Source: Hyphomicrobiales bacterium (lineage in GTDB: Bacteria > Pseudomonadota > Alphaproteobacteria > Rhizobiales > Rhizobiaceae). Taken from it: DNA of 64,000 nt. Of this stretch, positions 34,643 to 42,708 are shown piece by piece. Below the pieces are notes generated by a model. It worked only from the letters and a program-made list of their open reading frames with translations, was not told where the DNA came from and did no database searches. Position numbers and translations under genes: made by a program. The stretch is taken from NCBI GenBank assembly GCA_900466475.1, contig UBMI01000015.1:124001-188000 (forward strand). The letters run 5' to 3'. Positions within the stretch are counted from its first letter, which is position 1, and each line of letters starts with the position of its first letter.

Positions 34643-35850
34643 GGCGTGACCTCCCTCAATCTCCGCGCCGCCCGTCGCTGCCGGCGGATGCGGAACACTT
34701 CAAGCCGCAGCGCCGTCACGATTGCCAGCGTCAGGACGAATATGCCGAGCACCATCAGCGGCTTCAGCGACAAGTCGACGGGCGTGCCACGGATCGTCTG
34801 ATCGATCCTCGCCATCAGATACCAGGTGCCGGGAATGAGTTCGCCCCACCAGTAGGAAAAGCCGTTCATTGCCAGACGTGGAAAGCCGATGCCCATATAG
34901 CCGAAGGACGGTGCGAAGATCAGAGTGCCGACGCTGATGGCGCTTGCAACCGGCCGCAGGAAGAGCGCCAGCAACACGCCGATGAACTGGTTTGCGAGGA
35001 TGAAGAGCAGCCCGGCCACGACGAGGATCCAGCGCTCGCCCCGGAGCGGCATGTCGAGCAGGCCGAAGAGAATGGCGTCGGACAGGCCGAGAACAACGAG
35101 GAAGATCAGCGTGTAGGGCAGTATCTTGCCGGCCATCGCCGGCCAGAGACCGCCGCCGAGCCGCCGCAAAATGACGAGACGGTGCATTGTTTCAGCATCC
35201 ATGCCGACCGTGTAGGCCATGGTGGTAACGATCACCACCTGCAGCAGGGCGGGCATCAACGCTGCCAGCAGGAAATGCGCGTAGTTGAGCGTCGGATTGA
35301 AGAGCGGATTGACCTGCACGGGGATCGGAGAGAGATCGGCTTGCGCAATATCGACCGGCTGGCCCTGTGCCGTGCGCAGCGCCAGGCGGATCCCCGCGGC
35401 CACGGTCGGCACGGCGGCACTGACGCCCCTGAGCGTAAGATTACCGGTTGTCAGCGTCTGCGTATTGTAAAAGAACACCACCTCCGGACGCCGGCCTGCA
35501 AAAACATCACGCTCCAGATTGAGTGGCAGCATCAGCAGTCCGTGAACCTTGCCGGACAGGATCAGCGCACGGCCTTCCGTGAGATCGCTGACATTGACGG
35601 CGACAGCGGTATCAGGCGTCGCGTCAACGGCCCGGATGATCGTTCTGGAAAGATCGCTGCCGTCAAGGTCGAGCACGGCGATCGGCAGCCGTGTCGCCAG
35701 CCCCGCGCTGAAAACGATGGCAAGCACGCCCATCAGCAGCAACGGGAGCAGCGTCGTCAGGAAAAGCAGAAACGGCCGGCGATAGAACCAGTAGAACTCC
35801 CGCCGGAACACCAGGAGGAAGCCGGGGCGAAGCCCGCCGGGCGGCTTCAT
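34639..35850 (-). CDS. ABC-2 type export permease (YbhS-like)
   Basis: A 403-residue ABC-2 permease, paralogue of the downstream gene: an N-terminal helix near residues 25-48, an extra-cytoplasmic domain beginning LPIAVLDLDGSDLSRTIIRAVDATPDTAV, and a C-terminal helix block with IFAPSFGYMGIGFPRLAMNGFSYWWGELIPGTWYL. The basic tail RIRRQRRAARRLRE faces the cytoplasm. It starts 1 base behind the HlyD-type gene. In related ybhGFSR operons the ATPase gene sits between adaptor and permeases; here it is missing. Confidence 0.85.
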   Translation of the reverse strand: MKPPGGLRPGFLLVFRREFYWFYRRPFLLFLTTLLPLLLMGVLAIVFSAGLATRLPIAVLDLDGSDLSRTIIRAVDATPDTAVAVNVSDLTEGRALILSGKVHGLLMLPLNLERDVFAGRRPEVVFFYNTQTLTTGNLTLRGVSAAVPTVAAGIRLALRTAQGQPVDIAQADLSPIPVQVNPLFNPTLNYAHFLLAALMPALLQVVIVTTMAYTVGMDAETMHRLVILRRLGGGLWPAMAGKILPYTLIFLVVLGLSDAILFGLLDMPLRGERWILVVAGLLFILANQFIGVLLALFLRPVASAISVGTLIFAPSFGYMGIGFPRLAMNGFSYWWGELIPGTWYLMARIDQTIRGTPVDLSLKPLMVLGIFVLTLAIVTALRLEVFRIRRQRRAARRLREVTP

Positions 35851-35851
35851 C

Positions 35852-36838
35852 TCAACGCCCCGCCGGCGGCCAGGAAGCGATGACGCTCATGCCCGGCCGC
35901 AGCCCTTCGAGGGGATTGGCCGGAACGGCGCGCACCTCGAAGGTGCGCAGGTCGAAATCCCCGGTCGCGCGTGTCGCACGCCATGTCGCATATTGCCCCT
36001 GCGCGTTGATCATCGTTACCTTGACCGGAATCGAGCCACCGCCGAGCGCCGGAACGGTGACATCGAAGCCATCCCCCACCTTGAGGCCCTTCAGCAGGTC
36101 CTCGCGAAGATTGAATGTGAACCAGGGGTTCTGCAGGTCGATGATCGAAAACAGGGGCGAACCGGCACTGAAATTTTCGCCAAGCTCGGCGACGCGCGTC
36201 GTCACCTGGCCTGATATCGGCGCATGGATAACCAGTTCCGAGACATCGACCTGCCGCTGATTGAGGGACGCGCGCGCTTGCTCCACCTGAGCGGCGGCAA
36301 GCGCTTTCTCTTCCTTGCTGGAACCGGCTATCGCAAGCCGTGCATTGGCGGCTGCAGATTCCTGCTTGCGGATCGCGGCTTCCAGATTGCGGGCAGCCTG
36401 CTCAACCTGCGCCTGCGTGGAGGCGCCCGTCGTGATCAACCGGGCCTGACGAGCAGACTCTTCCTGATAAAGCGTGACATCGGCACTTGCCGCTGCAAGC
36501 TCGGCATTGGCCGCATCGATGGTTTCGGGGCGCGTGCTGTTGACGCGGGTGAGATCAGCCTCTGAAACGCCGACTGCCGCTTCGGCCAAATGCAGCGTCG
36601 CCGTCAATTGCGGGCTTTCCAGCTCGGCGATAACGGTGCCCTTCTCGACATTGTCGCCGACATCTGCATTGAGCTTGAGAATGCGGCCGGCAACCCGCGG
36701 GCTGATATCGACGCGGTTAGCGGATACCTCGCCCTGTACCACCAGCGGCGGCGGCCGCGTCGCAAACCACAAGAGAACACCAAGAACGACAAGGGCTATA
36801 ATCCCCACGACTGCCCGAACCATTCCTGCTGCCTTCAT
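35852..36838 (-). CDS. HlyD-family periplasmic adaptor (membrane fusion) protein
   Basis: A 328-residue adaptor with one N-terminal membrane anchor (residues 6-26). The lipoyl/barrel-sandwich half is GEVSANRVDISPRVAGRILKLNADVGDNVEKGTVIAELESPQL. A coiled-coil hairpin rich in alanine, glutamate and glutamine follows (about 75-195), then the second half-motif VIHAPISGQVTTRVAELGENFSAGSPLFSIIDL and a beta-barrel end. It links an inner-membrane exporter to an outer-membrane channel. It is the first gene of the export operon. No TolC-like gene is present in the window. Confidence 0.88.
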   Translation of the reverse strand: MKAAGMVRAVVGIIALVVLGVLLWFATRPPPLVVQGEVSANRVDISPRVAGRILKLNADVGDNVEKGTVIAELESPQLTATLHLAEAAVGVSEADLTRVNSTRPETIDAANAELAAASADVTLYQEESARQARLITTGASTQAQVEQAARNLEAAIRKQESAAANARLAIAGSSKEEKALAAAQVEQARASLNQRQVDVSELVIHAPISGQVTTRVAELGENFSAGSPLFSIIDLQNPWFTFNLREDLLKGLKVGDGFDVTVPALGGGSIPVKVTMINAQGQYATWRATRATGDFDLRTFEVRAVPANPLEGLRPGMSVIASWPPAGR

Positions 36839-37075
36839 CGGTACCCTCGTTCAGATGGAGTATTCCGGCTGACTGTGTCTCAGGATTATTCCGCTGGCAA
36901 TATGACAAGCACGCAGCGGCGCCTCCGCACGCCATAAAGTCTTGATCATGTCCGGGGAACTTCATCGGTTCCACTTGCCACCTATTGCGATTGTGGAAGT
37001 CGTCCGGAAAGGTTTCAAAACCGTTCGCCCGAGCAAACCGACCTGCCGCTTTGTATGACCGGACCAAAACCTAAG

Positions 37076-37081
37076 TATAGT
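37076..37081 (+). promoter_or_regulatory. Possible -10 box for the small RNA candidate
   Basis: TATAGT at 37076-37081, with TTGTAT at 37051-37056 as a possible -35 (19-base spacing, longer than ideal). A start near 37088 would fit the hairpins that follow. Confidence 0.35.
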
Positions 37082-37087
37082 TATGTC

Positions 37088-37272
37088 TCAGGGCTCTTAG
37101 ATCTAACTTCTACTCGTAGCTCGGAACCGACCTGACCATTCACGGTTCCAAGCTAACCCGGTGGCACCGCCCCTTGCCACCTCCAGGGCAGGCGTCCCCC
37201 TCCGCCGAAGCCCCGCGGATACTCCCATCCGCCATAGACCGTCCCGCCGCCCGGGACGGTCTTTCTTTTTTG
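37088..37272 (+). ncRNA. Candidate structured small RNA with C-rich loops
   Basis: The 560-base interval 36839-37398 between the divergent export and sensor-kinase genes holds no credible gene but shows five consecutive hairpins on the + strand. They are 37123-37149 (7 bp), 37160-37181 (7 bp, loop CCGCCCCU), 37191-37206 (4 bp, loop UCCCCCUC), 37215-37232 (6 bp, loop ACUCCC) and 37236-37262 (11 bp, loop CCGCC). The last is followed by TTCTTTTTTT, a classical terminator. C- and CU-rich single-stranded loops are the hallmark of alphaproteobacterial RNAs that pair with ribosome-binding sites. The 5' end is inferred from a weak promoter. A long untranslated leader is less likely because the terminator precedes the next gene by about 125 bases. 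Confidence 0.6.
37236..37271 (+). terminator. Strong Rho-independent terminator
   Basis: An 11-base-pair perfect stem (37236-37246 with 37252-37262; arm AGACCGTCCCG), a 5-base loop and TTCTTTTTTT. It points in the + direction, although no protein gene ends upstream on that strand, which is why an RNA gene is proposed. Confidence 0.85.
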
Positions 37273-37398
37273 ACACGCGCAGACAATTTGGCCCATGCTT
37301 CCAACACTTTGGTATAGTTTTGCGCCGATAAACACGTCATTAAGGTAACCGCGCACTAGACTGTATGGATAGTAGACCGAAACCAACGGCGAGCGGGT

Positions 37399-38988
37399 AT
37401 GGTATCATCAATTACATTGAAATTGATCAACCGGCGGGGAACAGTCTCGCATGAGATCGCGCTCGGCCTGATCGCACTGGCGCTGGCTGTCGCCGTGTTC
37501 TATGTCGATGCCTTCACCGAGATCGAAAGCGCCATCGCCGTTCTCTATGTTATCGTGCTGCTGCTAGCGGCCGAAATTCTGACGAGGATCGGCACCACCC
37601 TCCTTGCAATTGTCTCCATCATCCTTACGCTTTTCGCCTATTTCTATTCGCATGGCTTTGAGGAGAATGTCCCCGCCCAACTACGGTTGGCTGTTTCCCT
37701 CGCCGCCATTACAATCACCTGTGCCCTAATCCTCAGAAACGAAACCGCGCGCGTCGGCCTCATCGAAGCCAACTTGCATCTTCGTGACAGCGAAACCCGC
37801 TATCGCTACATCTTCGAGCACAGCCGTATTGCACTCTGGGAGCGCGATTATTCTGCAGTGCGATCCTTCCTGATGTCTTTGAAGGCGGAAGGTGTGAGCG
37901 ATCTCAAAGACTATTATCGAACAAATCCAGGCGTCATCGTTGCCTGCACAGGCCTTATTCGCACCATCGCCGCAAACGACGCGGCAATGGAGCTGCTGGG
38001 CCATATGACCGACGGCCTGCACTCGCGCACGATGCGCCGCTACATCGCGCCCGATGACGATACCTTTTTGGACCTGATGGATGCGATCTTCTGTGGCGAA
38101 CGTCATTTCGAGGGCAAGGGCAATCTGATCACGGAGAATGGCGAAAGCAGGCTTGTCATCATGAGCATGAGTTTTCCGGAAGATCCCTCCGCCTTCAATC
38201 GCGTGGTGGTGGGCATGGTGGATATCACCCAGCGGGAAATGATGCAGAAGGCCCTTCGCGAGGCTCAGGATGAGCTTGCCCGCGCTTCACGCGCCGCGAC
38301 CGTCGGCACACTGTCCGCCTCGCTCGCTCACGAGCTCAATCAGCCGCTTGGCGCCATCGTCGTCAACGCCCAGACGCTGCTCAGATGGCTGAACCGCGAG
38401 CCGCCGGATCTCGCCGCCGTGCGCCGTTCGGCCGAGCGCATCATTCGCGACAGTCAGCGCGCGAGCGAAATCATCCACAATACCCGCTCCATGCTGACGC
38501 AGGGCGATCGCACGCCCGAACAGGTCGATCTCGAGACGCTGATCGAGGAAACACGCGCCCTGATGGAGCACGACTTCCAGCGCGACATGGTCGAGTTCGA
38601 TGTGAGCCCAGCCGAAACGCCGCTCACGGTGAAGGCGATCCGCATCGAACTGCAGCAGGTCCTCATCAACCTCGTCACCAATGCAGTCCAGGCCATGCGA
38701 GAAACGGCAATCGACCGGCGCAAGATTCTGGTCTCGCTCGGCAGGAAGGATGATATATTCGTCAGCCTCTCCGTCAGGGATTTCGGCCCCGGCATCAGCG
38801 AGGAGGCCATGGCGAAGCTCTTCACACCCTTCTTCACGACCAAGCCTTCTGGAATGGGCATGGGGCTCTCCATCTGCCGCAGTACGCTGGAAGCAAGAGG
38901 CGGCCAGTTGATTGCCGGCAATCATCCTGAGGGGGGCGCCATCTTCGAAATGATCATACCGATTGAGGACGACCATGACCAACACTAG
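37399..38988 (+). CDS. Membrane-bound PAS-type sensor histidine kinase
   Basis: A 529-residue kinase. Four membrane segments lie near residues 19-36, 45-60, 63-83 and 97-112. A PAS-like sensor region with ETRYRYIFEHSRIALWERDYS follows (about 130-275). The phosphoacceptor is H311 in SLAHELNQPLGAIVVNAQ. The ATPase part has the N box (LINLVTNAVQAM), G1 (VRDFGPGISEEAM) and G2 (GMGMGLSICRSTLEARGG). It is of the FixL/DctB-like class. Its gene overlaps the response regulator start by 14 bases, so the two form a two-component system. The signal is unknown. Confidence 0.9.
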   Translation: MVSSITLKLINRRGTVSHEIALGLIALALAVAVFYVDAFTEIESAIAVLYVIVLLLAAEILTRIGTTLLAIVSIILTLFAYFYSHGFEENVPAQLRLAVSLAAITITCALILRNETARVGLIEANLHLRDSETRYRYIFEHSRIALWERDYSAVRSFLMSLKAEGVSDLKDYYRTNPGVIVACTGLIRTIAANDAAMELLGHMTDGLHSRTMRRYIAPDDDTFLDLMDAIFCGERHFEGKGNLITENGESRLVIMSMSFPEDPSAFNRVVVGMVDITQREMMQKALREAQDELARASRAATVGTLSASLAHELNQPLGAIVVNAQTLLRWLNREPPDLAAVRRSAERIIRDSQRASEIIHNTRSMLTQGDRTPEQVDLETLIEETRALMEHDFQRDMVEFDVSPAETPLTVKAIRIELQQVLINLVTNAVQAMRETAIDRRKILVSLGRKDDIFVSLSVRDFGPGISEEAMAKLFTPFFTTKPSGMGMGLSICRSTLEARGGQLIAGNHPEGGAIFEMIIPIEDDHDQH

Positions 38989-39622
38989 CGCGGCATCGAA
39001 GGCAACCTCTCAATCGGCATCGCCGATTGTCTATGTCGTCGATGATGACGAATCCATTCGCGAGTCGCTTGTCGACCTCTTCCGGTCGATCCAGATGGAT
39101 GCCGTCTCCTTCGCGACGACGACCGCCTTCCTCGATACCGCCGACCTGCGCCGGCCGGGCTGCATTCTCCTCGACATACGCCTCCCAGGTCTCAGCGGAC
39201 TGGATTTCCAGCTTCATCTGGAGCGGATCGGCAGCAGGATGCCGATCGTCTTCATGACCGGATTCGGTGATATTCCGATGAGCGTGCGCGCCATGAAGGC
39301 CGGTGCTGTCGACTTCCTCACCAAGCCCTTCCGAGACCAGGATATTCTCGATGCGGTCGGCATCGCGATCGAGAAGGATATGGGCCGCCGGCGGGAAATG
39401 GCGGCAAGCGATGCGGTCGCCTCACTTGTCGATACGCTGACACCCCGCGAGCGGGAAGTCATGGCCGCCGTCGTCAAGGGTCTGATGAACAAGCAGATCG
39501 CCTACGACCTCGGCATCAGCGAGATTACAGTGAAGCTCCATCGCGGCAACGTCATGCGCAAGATGCAGGTTCGATCGGTGGCCGATCTGGTGCGCAAGGC
39601 CGAAATGCTGGAAGGCAGATAG
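38975..39622 (+). CDS. FixJ-family response regulator
   Basis: A 215-residue regulator. The receiver domain (about 17-130) has the acidic pair D23-D24, the phosphorylated D67 in GCILLDIRLPGLSG, and lysine 117 in VDFLTKPFR. The LuxR-type helix-turn-helix (about 150-210) is LTPREREVMAAVVKGLMNKQIAYDLGISEITVKLHRGNVMRKM. I chose ATG at 38975, which has TGAGGAC upstream; a TTG at 38963 is the alternative. It overlaps the kinase gene, its cognate partner. Targets may include the export operon or the neighbouring lone receiver; this is not shown. Confidence 0.92.
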   Translation: MTNTSAASKATSQSASPIVYVVDDDESIRESLVDLFRSIQMDAVSFATTTAFLDTADLRRPGCILLDIRLPGLSGLDFQLHLERIGSRMPIVFMTGFGDIPMSVRAMKAGAVDFLTKPFRDQDILDAVGIAIEKDMGRRREMAASDAVASLVDTLTPREREVMAAVVKGLMNKQIAYDLGISEITVKLHRGNVMRKMQVRSVADLVRKAEMLEGR

Positions 39623-39714
39623 CGGAACCTAGACCCTTGTATGGTACCGCGACACGGCCTCGATCTCTTAATATAGCCTAACGTAATGTAAGAATAAGCA
39701 AGGCTAGCAATCTC

Positions 39715-40083
39715 GTGTCACATACATCCACAATCGCTGTCGTCGATGACGACCAGGCTATCCGGGAGGCGCTTGACGATCTGATCCAGTCCTGCGGCTA
39801 CCAGAGCAAGCTTTTCTGCTCGGCGGAAGAGTTTCTGGCCTTTAATGACAGGGCGGCCATCGACTGCATGCTGGTCGACGTCAAGATGCCCGGACTGAGC
39901 GGGATCGAACTGCAGGCAATCCTCAACGGCGAACCTGAAAAGCCGCCGATGATCTTCATGACATCCTACCGCGACGAAAGAACCCGCACAGCCGCCATGG
40001 AAGGCGGTGCGCTGGCCTTTCTGGGCAAGCCGGTCGAATTCGATTCTCTCATCAACTATCTTGAAATGGCTTTGAAGCCGTAA
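39715..40083 (+). CDS. Stand-alone response regulator receiver
   Basis: A 122-residue single receiver domain with no output domain. It has the acidic pair D11-D12 in IAVVDDDQAIRE, phosphoacceptor D55 in MLVDVKMPGLSG, and lysine 105 in AFLGKPVEF. Translation appears to start at GTG 39715 with only a weak ribosome site. It lies 92 bases after the FixJ-type gene, so it may share the signal and act as a phosphate sink or as a protein-interaction switch. Confidence 0.85.
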   Translation: MSHTSTIAVVDDDQAIREALDDLIQSCGYQSKLFCSAEEFLAFNDRAAIDCMLVDVKMPGLSGIELQAILNGEPEKPPMIFMTSYRDERTRTAAMEGGALAFLGKPVEFDSLINYLEMALKP

Positions 40084-40125
40084 GGCTCAGCAGGGGAGTA
40101 TTGTTTCCGCCAAAAGGTCAAATCA

Positions 40126-40147
40126 AATTATACACCTATGTATAATT
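40126..40147. promoter_or_regulatory. AT-rich inverted repeat upstream of a small gene
   Basis: AATTATAC (40126-40133) and GTATAATT (40140-40147) form perfect 8-base arms around a 6-base spacer. GTATAATT includes a consensus -10 TATAAT, so this may be an operator overlapping a promoter for the small gene at 40224. Confidence 0.5.
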
Positions 40148-40223
40148 CAGGATGGAAGCAATAAAGACTATAGTTAACCTCGTTGGATCCGGTAAGGCGG
40201 ACAGAAGAAACGAGGTGAACGCC

Positions 40224-40430
40224 ATGATAAAGCTCAAGCGCCCAATATTTATCAGCGTCGGAAAGAATATCCTCATGGATGTGATCTTTTCGAACATCGT
40301 GACCGGTGTGAATTACAAGTTCCACTGTGCGCTTCTGCGCCTGGAACCGGAAAACCCGATCTACGAATACCAGCCAGTCCGCATTGCCGCGTACCGTCGC
40401 CCGGAAGAAATCAACCGGACGCCTTTCTGA
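40224..40430 (+). CDS. Small protein of unknown function
   Basis: A 68-residue protein, or 92 residues if the in-frame ATG at 40152 is used. I prefer 40224 because GAGGTG lies eight bases upstream. It begins MIKLKRPIFISVGKNILMDVIFSNIVTGVNYKFHCALL, a mixed hydrophobic and basic stretch without a clear transmembrane helix, and ends with RIAAYRRPEEINRTPF. I recognise no family. It is framed by an AT-rich inverted repeat upstream and a CU-rich tail plus hairpin downstream, and sits between a lone receiver and a LuxR-type gene. Confidence 0.55.
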   Translation: MIKLKRPIFISVGKNILMDVIFSNIVTGVNYKFHCALLRLEPENPIYEYQPVRIAAYRRPEEINRTPF

Positions 40431-40444
40431 TCCCCCTCCTCCTG

Positions 40445-40477
40445 GCGCTGACCGGCTCCCTCCCGGCCGGTCAGTGC
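40445..40477. terminator. Strong hairpin with CU-rich loop between the small gene and the LuxR-type gene
   Basis: A 12-base-pair stem (40445-40456 with 40466-40477, one G-U pair) with loop UCCCUCCCG, preceded by CCCCCTCCTCCTGG at 40432-40445. It lacks a T-run. It may end the small transcript with help of Rho, or act as an RNA element in either the 3' end or the LuxR leader. Confidence 0.4.
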
Positions 40478-40496
40478 ATTTGCCGGCAGACGATCC

Positions 40497-41231
40497 ATGA
40501 TCCTCAAGAATAGGGCAAAGTTCTCCTTACCAGGGGACGCAGCCAGCGCCACAGTCCAGGCCGATCCCACGAGAAGTTTCTCCGCTGCCCTCCAGCATGT
40601 CATGCAGGCACATGGCTTCCGCTTCTTTCTGGCTGCCAGCTTTCCGCAGGCTGACAAGCTCGGCTTTCGTGCCAACATCATCGCCGGCAACTGGCCGCAC
40701 GAGCTGATCGACCGCTACGACGCTTCCGATCTCTTTTGGCGCAGCCAGCTGATCGAGGACCTGAAGAAGACCATCATGCCGATCTATTCCGGCACGGGCA
40801 TGTTCGCCCAGCCCGGCAACGCAAGCAACTCGGAAAAACTCGCCCGCAATTTCGAGGATCTCGGCCTTCACAACACGATCAGCTTTACACTGCATGACGC
40901 CATTCTCAGGCACTACGTCATCATGTTCTCTGGTCTGCGCAGCCCGCCCGACGAGCAGGAATGCGCGCGCATGGTCTTTGCCGTATTGAAGTCGCTGGAC
41001 AGCTTCAGCCTGGCGACCGAGCCGCCGCTCGCCGATTACGAGCGCCTGACGGTTCGCGAGATCGAATGCCTGCGCTGGTCAGCCTCCGGCAAGAGCAGCG
41101 AGGAGATCGCCATCATCCTGCATATTTCCGCCCATACGGTGAACGGTTACTTGAAGACGGCGATGCGCAAGCTCGATGCCGTCAACCGCATGCAGGCCGT
41201 CGTGAGAGCCTATCGTTTCCGCCTCATCTGA
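40497..41231 (+). CDS. LuxR-family transcriptional regulator with N-terminal autoinducer-binding-like domain
   Basis: A 244-residue regulator. Residues about 28-165 resemble the autoinducer-binding domain (HGFRFFLAASFP, NWPHELIDRYDASDLFWRSQ). The C-terminal helix-turn-helix is LTVREIECLRWSASGKSSEEIAIILHISAHTVNGYLKTAMRKLDAVNRMQAV. No LuxI-type synthase gene is present, so it is a solo; the ligand pocket may bind something other than an acyl-homoserine lactone. The ATG at 40497 has no strong ribosome site. Confidence 0.85.
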   Translation: MILKNRAKFSLPGDAASATVQADPTRSFSAALQHVMQAHGFRFFLAASFPQADKLGFRANIIAGNWPHELIDRYDASDLFWRSQLIEDLKKTIMPIYSGTGMFAQPGNASNSEKLARNFEDLGLHNTISFTLHDAILRHYVIMFSGLRSPPDEQECARMVFAVLKSLDSFSLATEPPLADYERLTVREIECLRWSASGKSSEEIAIILHISAHTVNGYLKTAMRKLDAVNRMQAVVRAYRFRLI

Positions 41232-41476
41232 AGGCCTCCGGGCTCTAAGACGCTCCCTGGATTGAGGCCGCCTCAAGCAACGCCGCGCGGCCGCCGACGA
41301 GATATCTGCCGCCGCATATCAGCGGAGATCGGCATCAGGGAAAGGGGCCAGATTCCGCCAAACCGGGTGTGAACCGCCTCAACCTGCGCATGCAAGGCAA
41401 TTACCTGCCTTATAGTTTTCGTTGTCGACAGAGCATGCTAAGCTCCTGGTGGGAGGGACATTTCCTAGGAGTTCTC

Positions 41477-42229
41477 TTGTCCGCCGAATACACGTCAGCC
41501 GATATAGTCCACGCCGCGGGCGATCCGCGGTATACAGACTCGCGTCAGCGCGCCGAAGCGGTTGCCGCGCGTCTGGTCACTGAACAGCATGACAGGCCAT
41601 CACTCGTTTCCACTATCGCACGCGAAGTAGCAGCCGAGATCATCGAGGACATTCGCAAACCGGGCGATGACCTCAACTCCGTCGAGCTTGCACGGCGCTA
41701 CAAGACAAGCCGGACGCCGATCCGCGAAGCATTGATGCTTCTGGAAAAGGAAGGGCTCGTCGAAATCCCGCCGCGCCGTCGCCCGCGCGTTGCCAGCCTT
41801 TCGATCAAGGAAATTCGCGATATCTACCGCGTCCGCGCCAATCTCCTGGAACTGATCGCAGGCGATATTGCGCGGCACGTGTCGCTGGACGATATCCGCA
41901 CCCTCCAGCCAATCATGCGGCTCATGGAAACCGCGAGCAAGGCCGGCGACGTGCACGCCTATTTCTGGGCAAATATCGACTTTCACGAACGCAACACCGA
42001 ACTCGCAGGTAATCGCACGGTCAAGAAGATCGTCGATTCCCTGCTTTTGAGAACACTTCGCTTGCGCCGTATCAGTCTATCCCAGCCCGGCCGCCTGCAG
42101 AAATCCTACGAGGATCACGAACGACTGTGCCGTGCCTATGAGGATCGCGATCCGACACTCGCAGCTGCGCTCATCCGATCCAACCATGTCACCGGTCTTT
42201 CGGTGCTGGAGAACATCTTTTCACAGTAA
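41477..42229 (+). CDS. GntR-family regulator, FCD subfamily
   Basis: A 250-residue regulator with an N-terminal helix-turn-helix (GDDLNSVELARRYKTSRTPIREALMLLEKEGLVEIPPRRRPRVASLS) and an all-helical FCD effector domain with the metal-binding pattern (histidines in NIDFHERN and SNHVTG). I chose TTG at 41477, five bases after AGGAG (41467-41471). An ATG at 41435 and a GTG at 41369 are in frame but have poor ribosome sites. The 245 bases before it hold no gene. The next gene, an ACT-domain protein, follows by 20 bases. The target is unknown. Confidence 0.8.
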   Translation: MSAEYTSADIVHAAGDPRYTDSRQRAEAVAARLVTEQHDRPSLVSTIAREVAAEIIEDIRKPGDDLNSVELARRYKTSRTPIREALMLLEKEGLVEIPPRRRPRVASLSIKEIRDIYRVRANLLELIAGDIARHVSLDDIRTLQPIMRLMETASKAGDVHAYFWANIDFHERNTELAGNRTVKKIVDSLLLRTLRLRRISLSQPGRLQKSYEDHERLCRAYEDRDPTLAAALIRSNHVTGLSVLENIFSQ

Positions 42230-42249
42230 GGGACATCAGGGAAAACGGC

Positions 42250-42660
42250 ATGACAGGCATTACCGACCTCTCAGTCCTTCTCGCGACGATGGAGCCGGAA
42301 TTAGTGGCAGGAGAATTCGTCTATTGCGCCGTGCCGGCCTCGCGGCTGGAAGACTATCTCCATCTTCGCCCGCTTGCCCTGTTTCATGAAAAGGAAGGCC
42401 TGACACTCATCCTGCCGCAGGATAGGGCGACCGAGGCCGGCCTGCAGGCAAGCGCGCCCCTCCGGCAGATCACGCTGAAAGTGCATTCCTCACTTGAAGC
42501 CGTAGGCCTGACAGCCGCCTTCTCCCAGGCCTTGAAGGAGGTCGGCATCAGCGCCAACGTGGTCGCGGGCTATTACCACGACCACATTTTCGTGCCGGCC
42601 GGCGACGCCGATCGGGCCGTCGAAGCGCTGAGGCGGCTTTCGGCGGCGAGCCGGAGCTAA
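42250..42660 (+). CDS. ACT-domain protein
   Basis: A 136-residue protein of the small stand-alone ACT-domain type. It shows ELVAGEFVYCAVPASRLEDYLHLRPLALFHEKEGLTLILPQ in the first half and HSSLEAVGLTAAFSQALKEVGISANVVAGYYHDHIFVP in the second. ACT domains bind amino acids and other small ligands; these stand-alone proteins have no known enzymatic activity. It follows the GntR regulator gene and is probably co-transcribed. Confidence 0.75.
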   Translation: MTGITDLSVLLATMEPELVAGEFVYCAVPASRLEDYLHLRPLALFHEKEGLTLILPQDRATEAGLQASAPLRQITLKVHSSLEAVGLTAAFSQALKEVGISANVVAGYYHDHIFVPAGDADRAVEALRRLSAASRS

Positions 42661-42694
42661 GCAATTCCAGCAAAATCGGTTTAGCTGGAACTGC
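42661..42694. repeat. Rhizobial-type intergenic palindrome, second copy
   Basis: GCAATTCCAGC (42661-42671) pairs with GCTGGAACTGC (42684-42694) with one mismatch, starting directly after the ACT gene stop. The arm matches that of the element at 6996-7038. It lies between convergent genes and could terminate both transcripts. Confidence 0.7.
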
Positions 42695-42708
42695 TTGCAA
42701 ACAGAAAA

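Noticed and set aside
37140..37386. Short minus-strand frames (66 and 77 codons) in the interval upstream of the sensor kinase
   Set aside because: They have no ribosome site or family resemblance and coincide with the hairpin series and terminator, which better explain the conserved look.
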